From assembly GCA_026120185.1 (NCBI GenBank), contig JANUWF010002200.1, positions 4,214,001 to 4,278,000 of the forward strand: a stretch of 64,000 bases of DNA, given 5' to 3'. Source of the DNA: Voacanga thouarsii (Eukaryota; Streptophyta; Magnoliopsida; Gentianales; Apocynaceae). Below are positions 1-12,220 of this stretch, piece by piece (the first letter of the stretch is position 1; each line of letters starts with the position of its first letter). The notes under the pieces are model-generated. The model did not search any database and was not told the DNA's origin. It saw only the letters and a list, made by a program, of their open reading frames with translations. The translations under genes were made by a program, and so were the position numbers.

Positions 1-1040
1 TTAGTACATATTTGAGCTTCTCAGCAGTGAGTACAATTATGAGGTTCTTTTTCCAATCAATAAAATTTTCTCCAACCAGTTGGTTCTTTATTAAAATTTG
101 GGATAAAGTGTTGGAAGTCATTTTTCTGAAATTAAATAAAATAAAACATATGAGTCATTCATCATATCATGATGCGTGATCAATATAAAATGGTATGATG
201 CATGATCAATATAATAATATTTTAAGTAGTAATAGAAACTACTATCAAAATGTGACAACCTAAAACTCTATAGTAACATGTACCTTTATAGGAGATAAAT
301 ATGTAACTTATAGTTAGGTCAAGATCCACAACCTAAAACCCCAAAGTAATATGCACATCTATAAGAGATAACAATATAACTTATAGTTAGGCCTGGATTA
401 TCCCACTAAAATTAATATATCTTGCATCTAAATGCAATATTAGTTTTAGTGTTATTAATATTTTGGCCATCATAGACATTATTTGGATATTCTATAGGAA
501 GTCCTTATAATGTCTTTGATTTAAGTGTAACCCCTATATTCAAAATTTATTTTATTTTATATTTTAATATAAAATTTCCAATCCAATCACATCACCTATA
601 GGGTAATTATGAATGAATTAAACTTAAAAAAATAATAATTAAAATTTTGATGCTCAATCTAGTAACCAATAAAACGTAGGCTTCCTATAGGGAGACAATT
701 TAAAATGGCACGAAACAAACGTCAATTTTACTAATGGGCTTATAGGGGAGGCCTAAGGTTAATTAAAATTAACCATTTCATACTTTTTTTTAATAAAAGA
801 ATATTAATTTATTTATGCATAACTAAATAGTACCTAGAGTGGTATTAATGCAAACTATATGGCATGTTAACATGAATGATACATAATTCAATAAAAATTA
901 AATAGTAAAAATTATAAAATAAAATAATTTTATGGTCAACCTAGACTCAAAAATAAAATTGCAAAATTACAATTGAAAATCTAATTGGTTAACAAAATAG
1001 CCAACCTTCAATCTTCTACAATATTAATTTGTTGCAGCAA
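1..1040. other. AT-rich intergenic sequence, no gene seen
   Basis: No coding region or complete element is recognisable here. It contains a short direct duplication (listed separately) and otherwise AT-rich text of the kind left by old retroelements. Nothing else can be supported. Confidence 0.5.
257..391 (+). repeat. Diverged tandem duplication of a ~62-bp unit
   Basis: Unit 1 (257-318) and unit 2 (330-391) both start with aacctaaaac and end with acttatagttagg. They differ at scattered bases and are separated by 11 bases. This looks like a local duplication inside an unrecognised element. Confidence 0.6.
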
Positions 1041-1155
1041 GCTTAAGCCACATGATCTTCATTGGAGTCGTGGTTAGAATGCTTGCATTTCCAATCTGGG
1101 GTCCTAGGTTCGAAACCCAGCAGTAGCATCCCTTTCTAATAATTTTTTTTTTAAT
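1041..1155 (+). mobile_element. Possible tRNA-derived SINE
   Basis: A box-A-like string (tggttagaatgc, 1071-1082) lies about 25 bases before a good RNA polymerase III B box (ggttcgaaacc, 1107-1117). The unit ends in a T-rich tail near 1140. This is the layout of plant tRNA-derived SINEs. The flanks do not fold into a normal tRNA cloverleaf by eye, so a functional tRNA gene is unlikely. No clear target duplication was found. Confidence 0.4.
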
Positions 1156-1570
1156 TAAAGAGCAGGATCTGCTGACCCAAATGGGTTAACCCAGCGTCTC
1201 CCAGGCCAGGCCAGCGCCCAGGGGTAGTTGGCCCAACCTAGAACCAGTCGCATCTCCAGTGCTCCGCCAATTGCTCGTGCGCTTTCTTTGTCTGCGAGCA
1301 ATTCGTCCGCCAATTCGTCCACCAAGCTTCCTGCCCAATTACAATTCCTTTTTTTTTTTTTTATAATCTAAAAATAAAGTAACTCAAAAGAAAAATCAAA
1401 AGGGAAACATGGAGACGTAATCCACCCCTTTTGTTACAAGACTCGATAATACTTATACATATTCACCGAATCAAAAAATATGGTCATAAAATTATTTTGA
1501 ACAGAATTAATCAAATTATTCACTATGAACATAAATGCATTATTCCTACACCGCTCAACTAAATATTGAA
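1156..1570. other. Unassigned intergenic sequence with a GC-rich patch
   Basis: A GC-rich patch at about 1160-1330 contains short repeats of ccaggccagg and gcgccc type, then a poly-T run. It has no long reading frame and resembles no gene I recognise. It may be leader sequence of a retroelement. Confidence 0.35.
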
Positions 1571-3593
1571 GGAATTTGACAGAGACAGAGCATGCACGGT
1601 GGACATAAAAATGGAGGAAATAAATAGAAATAGAGCATGGCAGTAGCATGGAGGCATAAAAACATACCTCTTGGAGCCTTAAACCTTGAAGATCGTAGAA
1701 GAGTTGGTTGAAGTACAGAAACAGCTCTCTTCTTCCCCGTGGAGTGAAGCTTCCGGTGCACTATCTACCTTTCTTCTTCACCTCCGGTGCAATGCTTGGC
1801 TTTTCAATTCTCAGAATATGATCCAGTCAAATCAAATGTTGGTGAATACAGATTTGGGTTGAGAAAAATATCGATTTTCTTTCACAACTCTCTATATCCT
1901 TTCACAGGCTTGGCATCTTCTATTAAGAAAACAAAAGCCAGTGAAGAAGACCAAAAGCCAGAAAACCAAACAACCACACGAGAGATCGAGAGCCAAGAGA
2001 CTCGGGAAAATTTTTTTTTTCTTTTTCTTTTATTTTATTTTTTCACACAGAAAGCCAAGAGTCATAAAACAAAAAATAATTATTTTGATAAAAGTAATAT
2101 TCTTGGGATTTAATATCATAATATTATTAACAAAATAAATTTTGGCTTCACCCTAAACTCTTTTGAACTGTGTCCAGAAAAATCCTATGGTCCAAGCTAT
2201 TGGGCCAAAATAATATTTATTATTTTTCTTGGATCCGAAAAGCCCAAAATAATAAACATTAATTATTTTTCTTGGGATTAAATAAATAACCCAATAAATA
2301 ATTAATGTGTCCAAATGAACCAAAAATAATTAAACATTAATTATTTATTTCTTGGGATTAATTAAATAAATAACTCAATAAATAATTAAGTATTAATTAT
2401 TTTCCTCTAGTTTAAATCCCAGTTAATTTTTTAATTATTCAAACTGGACCTAAGTCCTAAATAATTAATTAACCAATTAAACCAGATAATAAATTTCTCT
2501 CTATTTATTTTATTCCAATCTAATAATAAATTAGACTTCCTGAATAAAATATAACTCTCTCAACTGAGATCAATTCTTCAACCCAAAAATAATTAAGACT
2601 TACGGGCTGTTCTGAGGACCAAAAAGACACATCGCCTTGGCTACTAAAATGACCAAAATACCCCTACTATATAAATAGATATATTTTGTATTTTAAATAT
2701 TTTCTAATATCACCATAAGGAAATATTGACGCCAAAGACAATGCTGCATTAACAAAGTTTTCCACCTACAGGTAAAATGACTAAAATACCTCTCTACACA
2801 TCGCCGTACATTTAGAGACGAAGAAGTGTACTAACACCCCTCTAAATGATATCTACCATCCTTAAGCTTCTTGTCCAATGATCCATGACTTCTTAGAGTG
2901 TTTCCGCTTTCCGAGGGAGCTACCCTAAAGCAAACATCCAAGTCATGTTTCCCAGGGCCTTGGATATTTAGATCATTCAGACAACCACAAGAGGCGATAT
3001 AGTATAGAAACTATCTTGTACAAGTCTGTCTTAACTAACTAGTTACACATATCCAACATGCAAGTATATTAGCCCTACTATAGAACCTCAACTATAGCAT
3101 ATCAAAGTATATACTTCCAACTTCACCAGACTACCAACTCATACTCAAGTCTTAGAGTACTAGTCCACGTTGTAGCGGTAGTAGTCTAGGTTTCTACCAT
3201 ATAGTACTTTTAAGAAACTACTACTACAGGTCTTATTCTACATATTTAAAATACGCTTATGTCATGAAGTGAGTGGATTACTCACTGGCTAAAGGTAAGT
3301 CATTCCCCACTTGGAATGCATAACATAATAACCTAAACATGATGAAATTCCCATTCTCATCAATCGGTTAAGAATATATGTTTATGTGTTTAACTAACCT
3401 ATGATCAATACCTTACTGTGAAAGACCTCTATTCACATGGATCACTTATTTACACACAATGAGTCTTTTCCAAACGAAATTATGCATAAATAAAGAAAAT
3501 AAATTCACAAACGATTTTCGCAAATAAATTCTTTAATTAAAATATTCGATATTTTCATCAGAAACCTAGTCTAAGAGGGCATACATTCCAACA
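1570..3593 (-). mobile_element. Copia-type LTR (family A), minus orientation
   Basis: The minus strand starts at 3593 with TGTTGGAAT. For most of its length it matches, as a diverged copy, the plus-strand LTR at 6523-8379. Shared blocks include the signal around gaatgacttacctttagcc, the stretch around ttagttaagacaaacttgtacaag, and the segment around tcaatatttycttatggtgatatt. The distal end near 1570 is degraded and placed only approximately. No polypurine tract sits next to it, so it is either a solo LTR or an end left by rearrangement. Confidence 0.7.
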
Positions 3594-4307
3594 AATATAT
3601 GCATAAAAGATTTAATCTTAACACATAAACACATATCAAAACTATGCTCTGATACCAATTGTTAGTCAATAGGATCGACATGCTTATGTGTCAACCAGAT
3701 TAAACCTTGAGAATACATGAAAACAGATCATACATTTGTAAATATTGTCTTTACCAATACGATTCTTGAAGTCTTCGGCCTTCTGGTAATGCTCTAGACC
3801 CCCAAGTCTTCTTCAATGTAATCTCCTTAGACCCGAAAATTGCTAATCGTATTTTGTTTCTCTCTTTGTTGAGAGTGGACTCACACAAAAATTGAGAGAA
3901 AAAACTCAGAGAACAACAACGATGTTTCTCTCGTATATCGAAAATAGAGCTATATCCCAATATGTATATTAGACTCTATCTCAAAATACGAATCCTGATA
4001 GAATAAGAAAAGTATAGTTGGGTACAACTATTTTCACTTATCCTATTCCATCTCAAATACGATTATTTGTTTCCTGTAATTTTCATTAATAAATTATAAA
4101 TAAATTATAATTTATTATTGTCCCATAATTAGGAGCCACTGAAGGGACCTGACCGGATACAATTAGACTAAGCTCTAATAAATTATTTTGTTAATAAAAA
4201 TAATTTATTAATTACATTTCACTCCACTAAAAGAACGTAATTGCACTCTTAGTCTAATCACAATTACTGGAGTCAATAATTATATCCATTAATTGATCAA
4301 TCCAACA
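3594..4307 (-). mobile_element. LTR (family B) with tRNA-Met primer site, minus orientation
   Basis: On the minus strand an LTR runs from TGTTGGATT at 4307 to ACTAACA at 3660 (648 bp, TG...CA). It is followed by the primer site TGGTATCAGAGC (about 3657-3646), complementary to initiator-Met tRNA and typical of plant Ty1/copia elements. Only about 50 bp of leader (3594-3645) remain before the family-A LTR begins. The rest of element B is therefore gone. It abuts the copia pol fragment at 4308 exactly at the LTR edge. Confidence 0.75.
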
Positions 4308-6500
4308 ATAGTATCCCATCTCTCTACGCCAGGTACACCCCAATAGAATGGAGTAGCTGAGAGAAGAAATAGGACATTAATGAAAATAGTCCGAAGCATG
4401 ATGTCTCATGCTACTCTTTCGGTATCTTTTTGGGGATATATCTTGAAAACAGTGGCATACATTCTGAACTTAGTGCCTTCCAAGTCAGTACATAGGACAT
4501 CCTATGAGATGTGGACTGGACATAAGCCAAGTCTAAATTATCTCAGGATATGGGGCTATCCAACTTATGTACTGATCAAGGGAGACAAGCTAGAATCAAG
4601 ATCAGAATTATGCTACTTTGTTTGGTATCCAAAAGAGACAAAAATATGTTACTTTTATCATTCCAAGGAGTAGAAAGTATTGGTAAGTACTAATACTAGA
4701 TACTTGGAGGATGATCAAACTACTTCCACTAAAGGTTCAACAAAGTTAGACCTCGAGGAGAAGTTATCTTCAGAATCAACTTCTTCAAACTCGATTATGA
4801 AACAAGAAGAGGCACAACCTCAAGAACCTGTACACATGGAGCTTCATCGTAGTGGGAGGGTATCTAGAGTTCCAAAAAGATGGACAGGAGGTGTTTTCGA
4901 GCTAGTTTCTGACCATCAGGAATAAGATCCCACTAGATACAAGGAGGTTATTACTGATGTCGATGCAGATCTATAGCATGAAGCAATGAAATCCGAGATT
5001 GAGTCTATGTACTTTAATCAGGTTTGGGATCTTGTAGCTTCACCTAAAGGGATAAAACCCATTAGGTGTAAGTGGCTATATAAGAGGAAGAGGGAAGCGG
5101 ATGGGAAGGTGGAAACCTTCAAAGTTAGGCTTGTGGCAAAAGGGTATACTCAGAAATGGAGAATCGATTATGATGAAACATTTTCCCCGGTAGATATGCT
5201 TAAGTCCATCCGTATCCTCCTTACTATTGCATGTTATTTCGACTATGAGATGTGACAAATGGATGTCAAGACGACATTTCTTAATGGCCATCTTAACGAA
5301 GACATCTATATATCCCAACTGGAAGATTTTATTGCTAAAGGCCAAGAACATATGTTTTACAAGTTTAAGAAGTCCATTTATGAATTTAAGCAGGCATCTA
5401 CAACATAGAACATTCATTTTGACAAGATTGTAAAATCTTACGGTTTCATTCAAAATAAGGATGAACCATGCGCGTATAGAAAATTGGAAAGCATAAATGT
5501 GATTTTTCTTATCCTATATGTGGATGACATTCTACTCATTAGAAATGATGTAGGGACATTGTCATCTACTAAGGTTTGGCTATCTAGTCAATTTAGTATG
5601 AAGGACTTGGGAGAAGTCAATTACATTCTCAGGATTAAGCTTCTTAGAAATAGGAAGTAGAGAATGTTAGGATTATCCCAAATAATATACATTGACAAGT
5701 TGCTGACTAAGTTTAATATGGACTCATGCAATAGAGCCCTAATCCCTTACAGACATGGTTTGTCTTTTTGTTCTAAGGACTGTCATAAGTTTCGAGAGGA
5801 AAAAGACAGCATGAGTAGGATTCCCTACGCTTCGGCTGTGGGAAGTCTCATGTACGCCATGCTATACACTAGGCCAGATATCTGCTTTATCGTAGGTTTA
5901 ATTAACAGCTATCAGTTAAACCCTGAAGAGGTTCATTGGCAAGCTGTAAAGCATATTCTCAAGTACCTCAATGATACGAAAGATTATATGTTAGTTTATA
6001 GGGCTGACGACTTGGTTCCTACTGGATACACAGACTTAAATTTTCAGGCAGATAAGGATGAGAGAAAAATCACAAATAGATATATCTTCACCTTATCTGA
6101 AGGAGCTGTTTCATAAATGAGTATCAAGCAATCTTATATTGCTGACTCAACCATGAAAGCTGAGTACGTGGTAGCTTCGAAAGCATCCAAGGAAGCAGTT
6201 TGGTTTCGGAAATTTCTTTTAAAGCTTAAAATTGTACCACACATAGATAGACCAATTGTGGTGTATTGTGATAACTCTGGAGCAGTTTCGCAATCCAAAG
6301 AACGCAGGAACCACAAGAAGGGGAAGCACATTCAGAGAAAGTACCACCTGATCCGGAATTTCATTCAAAGACAGGAAATCGTGGTGGAACAGATAGCCTC
6401 GGAGAACAATCTAGCAGATCCCTTCACTAAACTTTTGGTTGAGAGAGTCTTTAAGAGACACTTAGACGCCATAGGAGTGGGCACCTACGGACTTTCTTAA
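4308..6500 (+). pseudogene. Copia pol remnant (integrase end, reverse transcriptase, RNase H)
   Basis: In order this encodes the end of the integrase core (GTPQ-stop-NGVAERRNRTL at about 4330-4380), a linker, a reverse transcriptase (KGYTQK...IDYDETFSPV, and the YVDDILLI active site near 5516), and RNase H ending in NNLADPFTKLL (about 6400). It is broken by many in-frame stops, for example in the integrase motif, near 4924, 4976, 5255, 5408, 5660 and 6115. Gag, protease and the front of integrase are missing on the left, where LTR B abuts. It is non-functional. The polypurine tract and 3' LTR follow directly. Confidence 0.9.
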
Positions 6501-6510
6501 TCTTAGAGTG

Positions 6511-6522
6511 CAAGTGGGAGAT
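6511..6522 (+). promoter_or_regulatory. Polypurine tract of copia element A
   Basis: The purine run aagtgggag sits immediately before the TGTTGGAAT start of the 3' LTR. This is the expected plus-strand priming site. Confidence 0.8.
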
Positions 6523-8379
6523 TGTTGGAATATATGTCCTCTAGACTAATTTTATCTGATGTAATTATCAAATTTATTAATAAAAAAATTTATTCTCAAA
6601 TTTTATTTGTAAATTTACATTTTATTTGTGTATAATTTTTATTTGAAAATGACACATTGTATTTAAGTAAGTGATCCATGTGAATGGTAGTCTTTCACAA
6701 TAAGGTATAAATCACGGGTTACTTAACATATAAATGTTTATTCTTAACCGATTGATTAGAATGAGAATCTCATCATATATAAGTTATTGTGTTATGAATT
6801 TCAAATGGGGAATGTCTTACCTTTAGCCAATGAGTAGTCTACTCACTTCATAGCATTATCGTATTTTGAATACGTAGAACATGACTTGTAATAGTGGTTT
6901 CTAAAAGTACTATTTAGAAGAAACCTAGACTATTACTGCTACAATGTGGACTAATACTCTATCGCTTGAGTGTGAGTTGGTAGTCTGACGAAGTTAGAAG
7001 TATATACTTTAATATACTGTAGGTAAGGTTCTTTCGTAGAACCAATATACTTATATGTTGGGTATATTTGACTAGTTAGTTAAGACAAACTTGTACAAGA
7101 TAGCTTCTGCACTATATCGCCCCTTGTGACTGTTCAAATGATCTAATTATCCAGGATCCTGGGGAACATGACTCGAATGTTTACTTTAGGGTAGCTCCCT
7201 TGAAAGTAAAAATATTCCAGGAGTCGTGGACCATTGGATTAGAGGTCTAAGGATGGTAGGTGTGTATTAGAGAGGTGTTAGTACACTCCTCCTCTCTAAA
7301 TGCATGGCATAGCGTAGAGGGGTATTTTAATCATTACTCATGTAGGTCGAAGACTTTGTTAACGCAGTATTATCTTTGAGGTCAATATTTTCTTATGGTG
7401 ATATTGAAAAATATTTCAAATGCAAACTATAGCTATTTATATAGCATGGGTATTTTGGTTATTTTAGTAGCTAAGGTCATATGTCTTCTGGTCCCCGAAA
7501 TAACCCTTAAGTCCTGACAGATTTAGGTTAAGGAATTGGTCTTGATAATTATGGTTTTTATTTTATTTAATTTAAGTAGTCTAATTATTATTGAACTAGA
7601 ATAAAATAAAAGACCTGAGAGAAAGTATATATTTTATCTAGTTCAATTGGTTAATTAATTATTCAGGGTCCAAGGCCTAAATTGAATAATTAAAAAATTA
7701 ATTTAGATATAAACTAGATAAAAGGCCTGCTATTTTATATTGATCTATTTGGACTTATTAATTATTTATTGGGTTGTTTAATGAAGTTTAAAAATAAATA
7801 ATTGAGACTTATTATTTATGGATGTTCAAACCCAAGAGTAAATAATTTTATCTGGCCCAATGAATAAGACCAAGGGTAAAATAAACTTAAAATAATAATA
7901 ATAATAATATATATATAATATAATTAATTAATTAATTAATTAATTAAAATAAATAAAAATAACACGGGATGCGTGAAGGATAATAGAAAGTATGGCTGCC
8001 TTCTGTTTTCATGCTGTTGGTTTCTCTCTCGAGGGATTTGATGAAATGAAATGGAATCAAGACCAAAGGCAAACTTGGAATAGCTTTACAGAAGCTAAGT
8101 CTGTGAAGAAGAAATCACAGAAGCCAAAAGCATTGCAAACCCAACTTCTTTAAACTTTCACCGGCAGTGGAAAAGGCACCATTTCGGAAGCTCAAAAGCT
8201 TCGCGTGAATGAGACGAAGTCGACGTTTACAATTACGTGATCCAATAGCCTCAAGCATCCTTATATAGACACCTTCTTCACTGCTGAAAAGGTCATTCGA
8301 TCACAGAGGTAAATTATTCGTTTCGTAAGCATGCTTTCGGTTTAATGATTTTTGTTATTTTAAACCTTCAATTCCAACA
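6523..8379 (+). mobile_element. 3' LTR of copia element A
   Basis: It begins TGTTGGAATATATG after the polypurine tract and ends ATTCCAACA at 8379. This gives a 1,857-bp LTR with TG...CA ends and short inverted termini. It contains an (AAT)n/(TTAA)n-rich stretch at about 7890-7950. Its inverted counterpart lies at about 1570-3593. The matching 5' target duplication cannot be tested because the left end of the element is lost. Confidence 0.85.
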
Positions 8380-8639
8380 AAGACAAAGATCTCCACCTTA
8401 AACCAACATGGTTAACATAGAAACCACTAGTGAAACCTAGTTTGACCCTAATGAATCCATTGTCCATATTCCAAGATAGGCTATTTTGAACAAGAAAGAT
8501 ATTTTGAAATCTTAGAATAGGAAAAGACTGAACGATTCAGAAAGACATAAAGAACGCAGATGTGTTGTAGTCATTCATAACAAATCAGAGCCCTAACTTC
8601 ACCATAGGGAGCAACTTCAATAATAAAAAATCAACGCAT
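8380..8639. other. Unassigned sequence between LTR and LINE relic
   Basis: There is no convincing open frame. It may be the 3' part of the LINE ORF1 relic that follows on the minus strand, but no motif was seen. Confidence 0.3.
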
Positions 8640-9131
8640 AGGAGCCATGACATCCAGATCAACCCCAAATCTGAAAAATAGATCACCACTGCCAAATTCT
8701 TGAATTTGGAAATGGGTACAATTGCTGTAATCTGCTATAATTTGTAGCCCACCTCTTTTGTATACCATTCATGAGGGAAGCCCCAATATGAAACTAGAAT
8801 TGTCGAAAATGAAATAACGCACTGTCAATTTGCATACCAGGCTCTATCGTTTGATAACAAGTAGTTGATTTTCAAAACACCAAGGTCTATAATACATTAC
8901 ACGCTTGAGGTCTTTGTCTCTAGAGAAGTAAAATTGATAGATATTTTCCTGAAGCTTAACAATATCAAGCTCTATTGTATCCCATGTTTTACACATAATA
9001 ATAGACAAACTTCTGGCATTTAAAGATTTTTTGTAAATAAAACAACCAATAGCACAAAAATTGTAGGCCTGGCAGCCAAATCTGACATCCTCATCAAGTA
9101 TTTTGGTAGATCTCTTTTCCTCATCTCGCAA
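8640..9131 (-). pseudogene. LINE-type ORF1 remnant (DUF4283-like)
   Basis: A 95-residue minus-strand frame (9131-8844) contains KSLNARSLSIIMCKTW, a basic/aromatic stretch, and YYRPWCFENQLLV. This is the signature of the DUF4283 domain of plant L1-type ORF1 (gag-like, nucleic-acid-binding) proteins. It is cut short after the PW..NQLLV motif. The CCHC zinc knuckle expected downstream was not found. It is non-functional. Confidence 0.6.
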
Positions 9132-9761
9132 AGAGAAAGTCTAAAAACTATTGAGTATGTCTTTCTCTATTGTAAAGCGAATGGAATAGTCGTGATAAAC
9201 TGTGAGAGTGACGTAAACATATGTAGATCAAAAGACGAAAAAAAAAACTAATCCTAAGGGAAAGGGAGAAGAAACCCTAACCATAAAGGAAGGGAAGGGG
9301 AGAATATTAACTAAGTACAACTTACTTGGATTGCAACTTTTTTTACAAAAAATTATTTGAATTGAAAAATAATTTGAAGTATTTAAGTTTAAAATTTGAA
9401 TAAAATATAGTGTAAAAATAAATTATATTTAGTTTAATTTTCATATCCAATTTTCATATTTTAAATTTTAAATTTTAATATTTAGATTTTAATTTTCAAA
9501 CTTCAATATTAAATGAAACATTATATAAAAATATTTATACGTTTCAAAAAGTATAACATATAATGTGATTCAAGTTTATTACAATAGCTTGTAAGACTAG
9601 CCAAACTGTACAAGTATTTTCTCTTCATTAACATAAACTAGCAACAAAGACTCACTTTGTTGTAGTTCTAATAGACTAATTCTGCTATTCAACTTACTGT
9701 CAACCTAAGATTTGAGCATGCTTTTTATTATTATTCATCATATAAATATAATTTAGATAGC
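9132..9761. other. AT-rich intergenic, no gene seen
   Basis: It holds low-complexity AT-rich text and purine-rich patches (about 9230-9310) that could be the 5' leader of the LINE relic. No supported feature. Confidence 0.4.
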
Positions 9762-9770
9762 TATTATTTG

Positions 9771-9809
<39 letters not shown>

Positions 9810-10347
9810 TTTCTAAATGGATAATTTATTCATAACGGTAGAATAAGTTACACAAACAAACCATGAAATCTATAGTGACGGAAAGATATCACACTCTAAA
9901 TCGAGGTGAGTAAATTACAAACAACTAGAAAGAAAATAAACACACAACAGCTTCCCTCAAGCTTCCTTGTCACCCTCCACAACTACTTGAGGCAAGAGAA
10001 CTCCAGATGCCACTAAGTTCGATAGTAGCCATGTGGAAACCATAGGCAAATCAACAGCCTTGAACATGGCCTGGGAAAAAAAGAGAACTAGAAAAGGGCC
10101 TAAACCAAGTTCGAGTACAACAGCAAAAGGCAAAAGCTTTGGCCACCACAAAAATAGCAAAAAGGGGTGAGGCCACCACAAAAACAGCAAAAGACAAGAG
10201 CTTTGGCTAGAAAATAGAGCTTCAAAGGAAGCCGAAGCCCTAATCTAGCCAAGCCTTGAAGGATGCGACAAAATAGAAATTTGTTACAGAGAAAAAATGA
10301 TTGCGGAAAGAAGGAGAAGAGAGATAATTATATTATTTGATTATATA
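9762..10347 (-). mobile_element. ~550-bp insertion bounded by an exact 17-bp direct repeat
   Basis: The 17-mer TATTATTTGATTATATA occurs at 9762-9778 and again at 10331-10347. The intervening sequence starts with a (TA)n tract on the left. On the minus strand it reads as a unit ending in that AT tail. Long variable target duplications plus a simple-repeat tail are characteristic of LINE/SINE-type retroposition. The element is not otherwise recognised. The AT-rich target leaves some chance of coincidence. Confidence 0.45.
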
Positions 10348-10599
10348 ATGATATATATAAGTATGAATATATAGATTTATAGGACCATAGAAAATGTATG
10401 TACAATATAATATGTTAATAAGTTTTATTGTCTAATGCATGTTTTATATTTTTAATTTTGAAAAGCACATCTTTTTCTATTAACATTTATATAGCTAGCC
10501 AATGTTTACAAACAAATTATCCTTGAATGTTTAAAATTCAAAATTGTTGAAACACAAACTTAGGCCTATGATAAGACATCAGTACCTAAGAATATATTA
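10348..10599. other. Short intergenic AT-rich stretch
   Basis: No feature recognised. Confidence 0.4.
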
Positions 10600-12206
10600 T
10601 TAGCAGTTCAATAGAATTTAATTTAATTTTGCTAGTGATAGCGTGCTTTGTATGCATATTCTTGTGCATAGAAAATAATGTCAATAATTCACACAAATTA
10701 ATCAAGTTTAAATATAAAATACTAAAATCACTCACACACAGCACATATTTGGGCAAGTATACCTATCGTATAGTATAGAGTTTTATTGGCAAGTATTGTT
10801 TTCCTTGGATAAGGTGGCAAGTAGTTCTATTATACCATTGTCTTATTGTTTGGTCAATCCTTCATCTAGGGAAAATTGACGAACATCAAAGGAATTAACC
10901 AACCCTAGCACAATAGAATTCACTCAAGGTCATCAAATCTAATACAAGAAAGGAAGAGATAAGTAATACAAGTAAATAGAATCCCCTAAATCAAGTCAAA
11001 CTTTAACCACCTAAATTAGCTAATTAACTACTTATATTAGGCACCAATCGATAATCTCATATAATACCCACTCTCCCTTGAGTTATAAGCCCCCTACCTT
11101 TATATCAATTTGGTGGGTATCTCTACCTCACTAATCAATCATAAGAGGCATTAAGATCCATTACCCATCTAATTTAGGGAAAATAAAGCCCTTATCTCTA
11201 GGCAACCTCACAGCCCTTCAATCACCTAATTCTCACCCTCAAACCCCTCTCTTGAGGCGATTCAAGAGAAACCTATAAAGTAAATCTACCAATCGTGTCT
11301 CTAAATCCTAGCCAAATCTCTCGAAATTATTAAGATAAGAAAACCCACCCAATAGAAATATACAATAGACAATAAGTGATTTAATACCTAAAATAATTTA
11401 TAAATAACTTAAATAGACGTCAAAATATAACAAGATAAGGGCTTAAGCCTTTAAATACACCATTAATCCACAAAAGTGTAATCAAAATCAACAAGGAAAT
11501 GTAAGAAAAAAGAAAATAAACTCATGGACAAGTTGATTTATTCTTCCTCTTGCAATTTCCTTTTGAAGATGTTCTCCTCTCCTCCAAAGGAGACTTGAAT
11601 CCTTCTTTGAGCTCCTCCTTGGAGTTCTAGGGCTTGCTAGTAGCTCTCCCTCTTATTGCTCCGTCCTTTGACAAGACAAAAAACATGTGGTCTTGAAAAA
11701 CCCTTGAAATCTATTGTATACTGACTTGTCCTGAATCAAATCGATGCCTATTATAAAGTTAGACCGGTGCCTGTAGTGCACTTTTCCTTAAAGATCTTGA
11801 ATCTCGCTCCAAATCGGCACATGTCCATCCTTTAATCCAGTGCTTGTTAGTCGTCTTGTTACAACTCTTTAACGCTCTGGAAATAACTAGTGTATCTTCA
11901 GTTGTCCAACCGCTGCCTATTGAATAGTGTAACTGGCGCTTATGTGTCCTCTAAACCAGTGTCTGTTATTTCCAAAATGTTTCCCTGAACTCTATATTCT
12001 GAACTGGTGCCTATTTATGCTTATATAGGCGCCGATTTGATGCTTCTTACTCAGTTTTCACCATATTTCTTTAGTCATCTCTCATTTATGCATTTTACAC
12101 AAAACAAGGCAAAAAAAAAAAGAGAAATGAGTAGTCATGTGATCGTGAATTTAGCATAACTTAGTACAAAATGACTAATGAATATGGACATAATGAGCAT
12201 TCATCA
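10600..12206 (-). mobile_element. LTR of a Ty3/Tat-type retrotransposon, minus orientation
   Basis: On the minus strand the LTR starts TGATGAATGCTC at 12206, right after the polypurine tract aagtgtgggggag. That tract is typical of plant Tat/Ogre/Athila-group Ty3 elements. The far end near 10600 is an estimate because no primer site was found. The stretch 11760-12040 carries several degenerate copies of an accggtgcctrtt-like motif. The LTR appears as the 3' LTR of a truncated element. Confidence 0.6.
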
Positions 12207-12220
12207 CTCCCCCACACTTA
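12207..12220 (-). promoter_or_regulatory. Polypurine tract of the Ty3-type element
   Basis: The minus-strand run aagtgtgggggag lies immediately upstream of the LTR start. Confidence 0.7.

Noticed and set aside
1071..1117. Possible tRNA gene
   Set aside because: A and B boxes are present, but the surrounding bases do not form a plausible acceptor stem or anticodon arm by eye. A SINE fits better.
1570..8379. Foldback transposon
   Set aside because: The arms are recognisable copia LTRs with a polypurine tract on one side only, so a rearranged retroelement explains them better than a foldback element.
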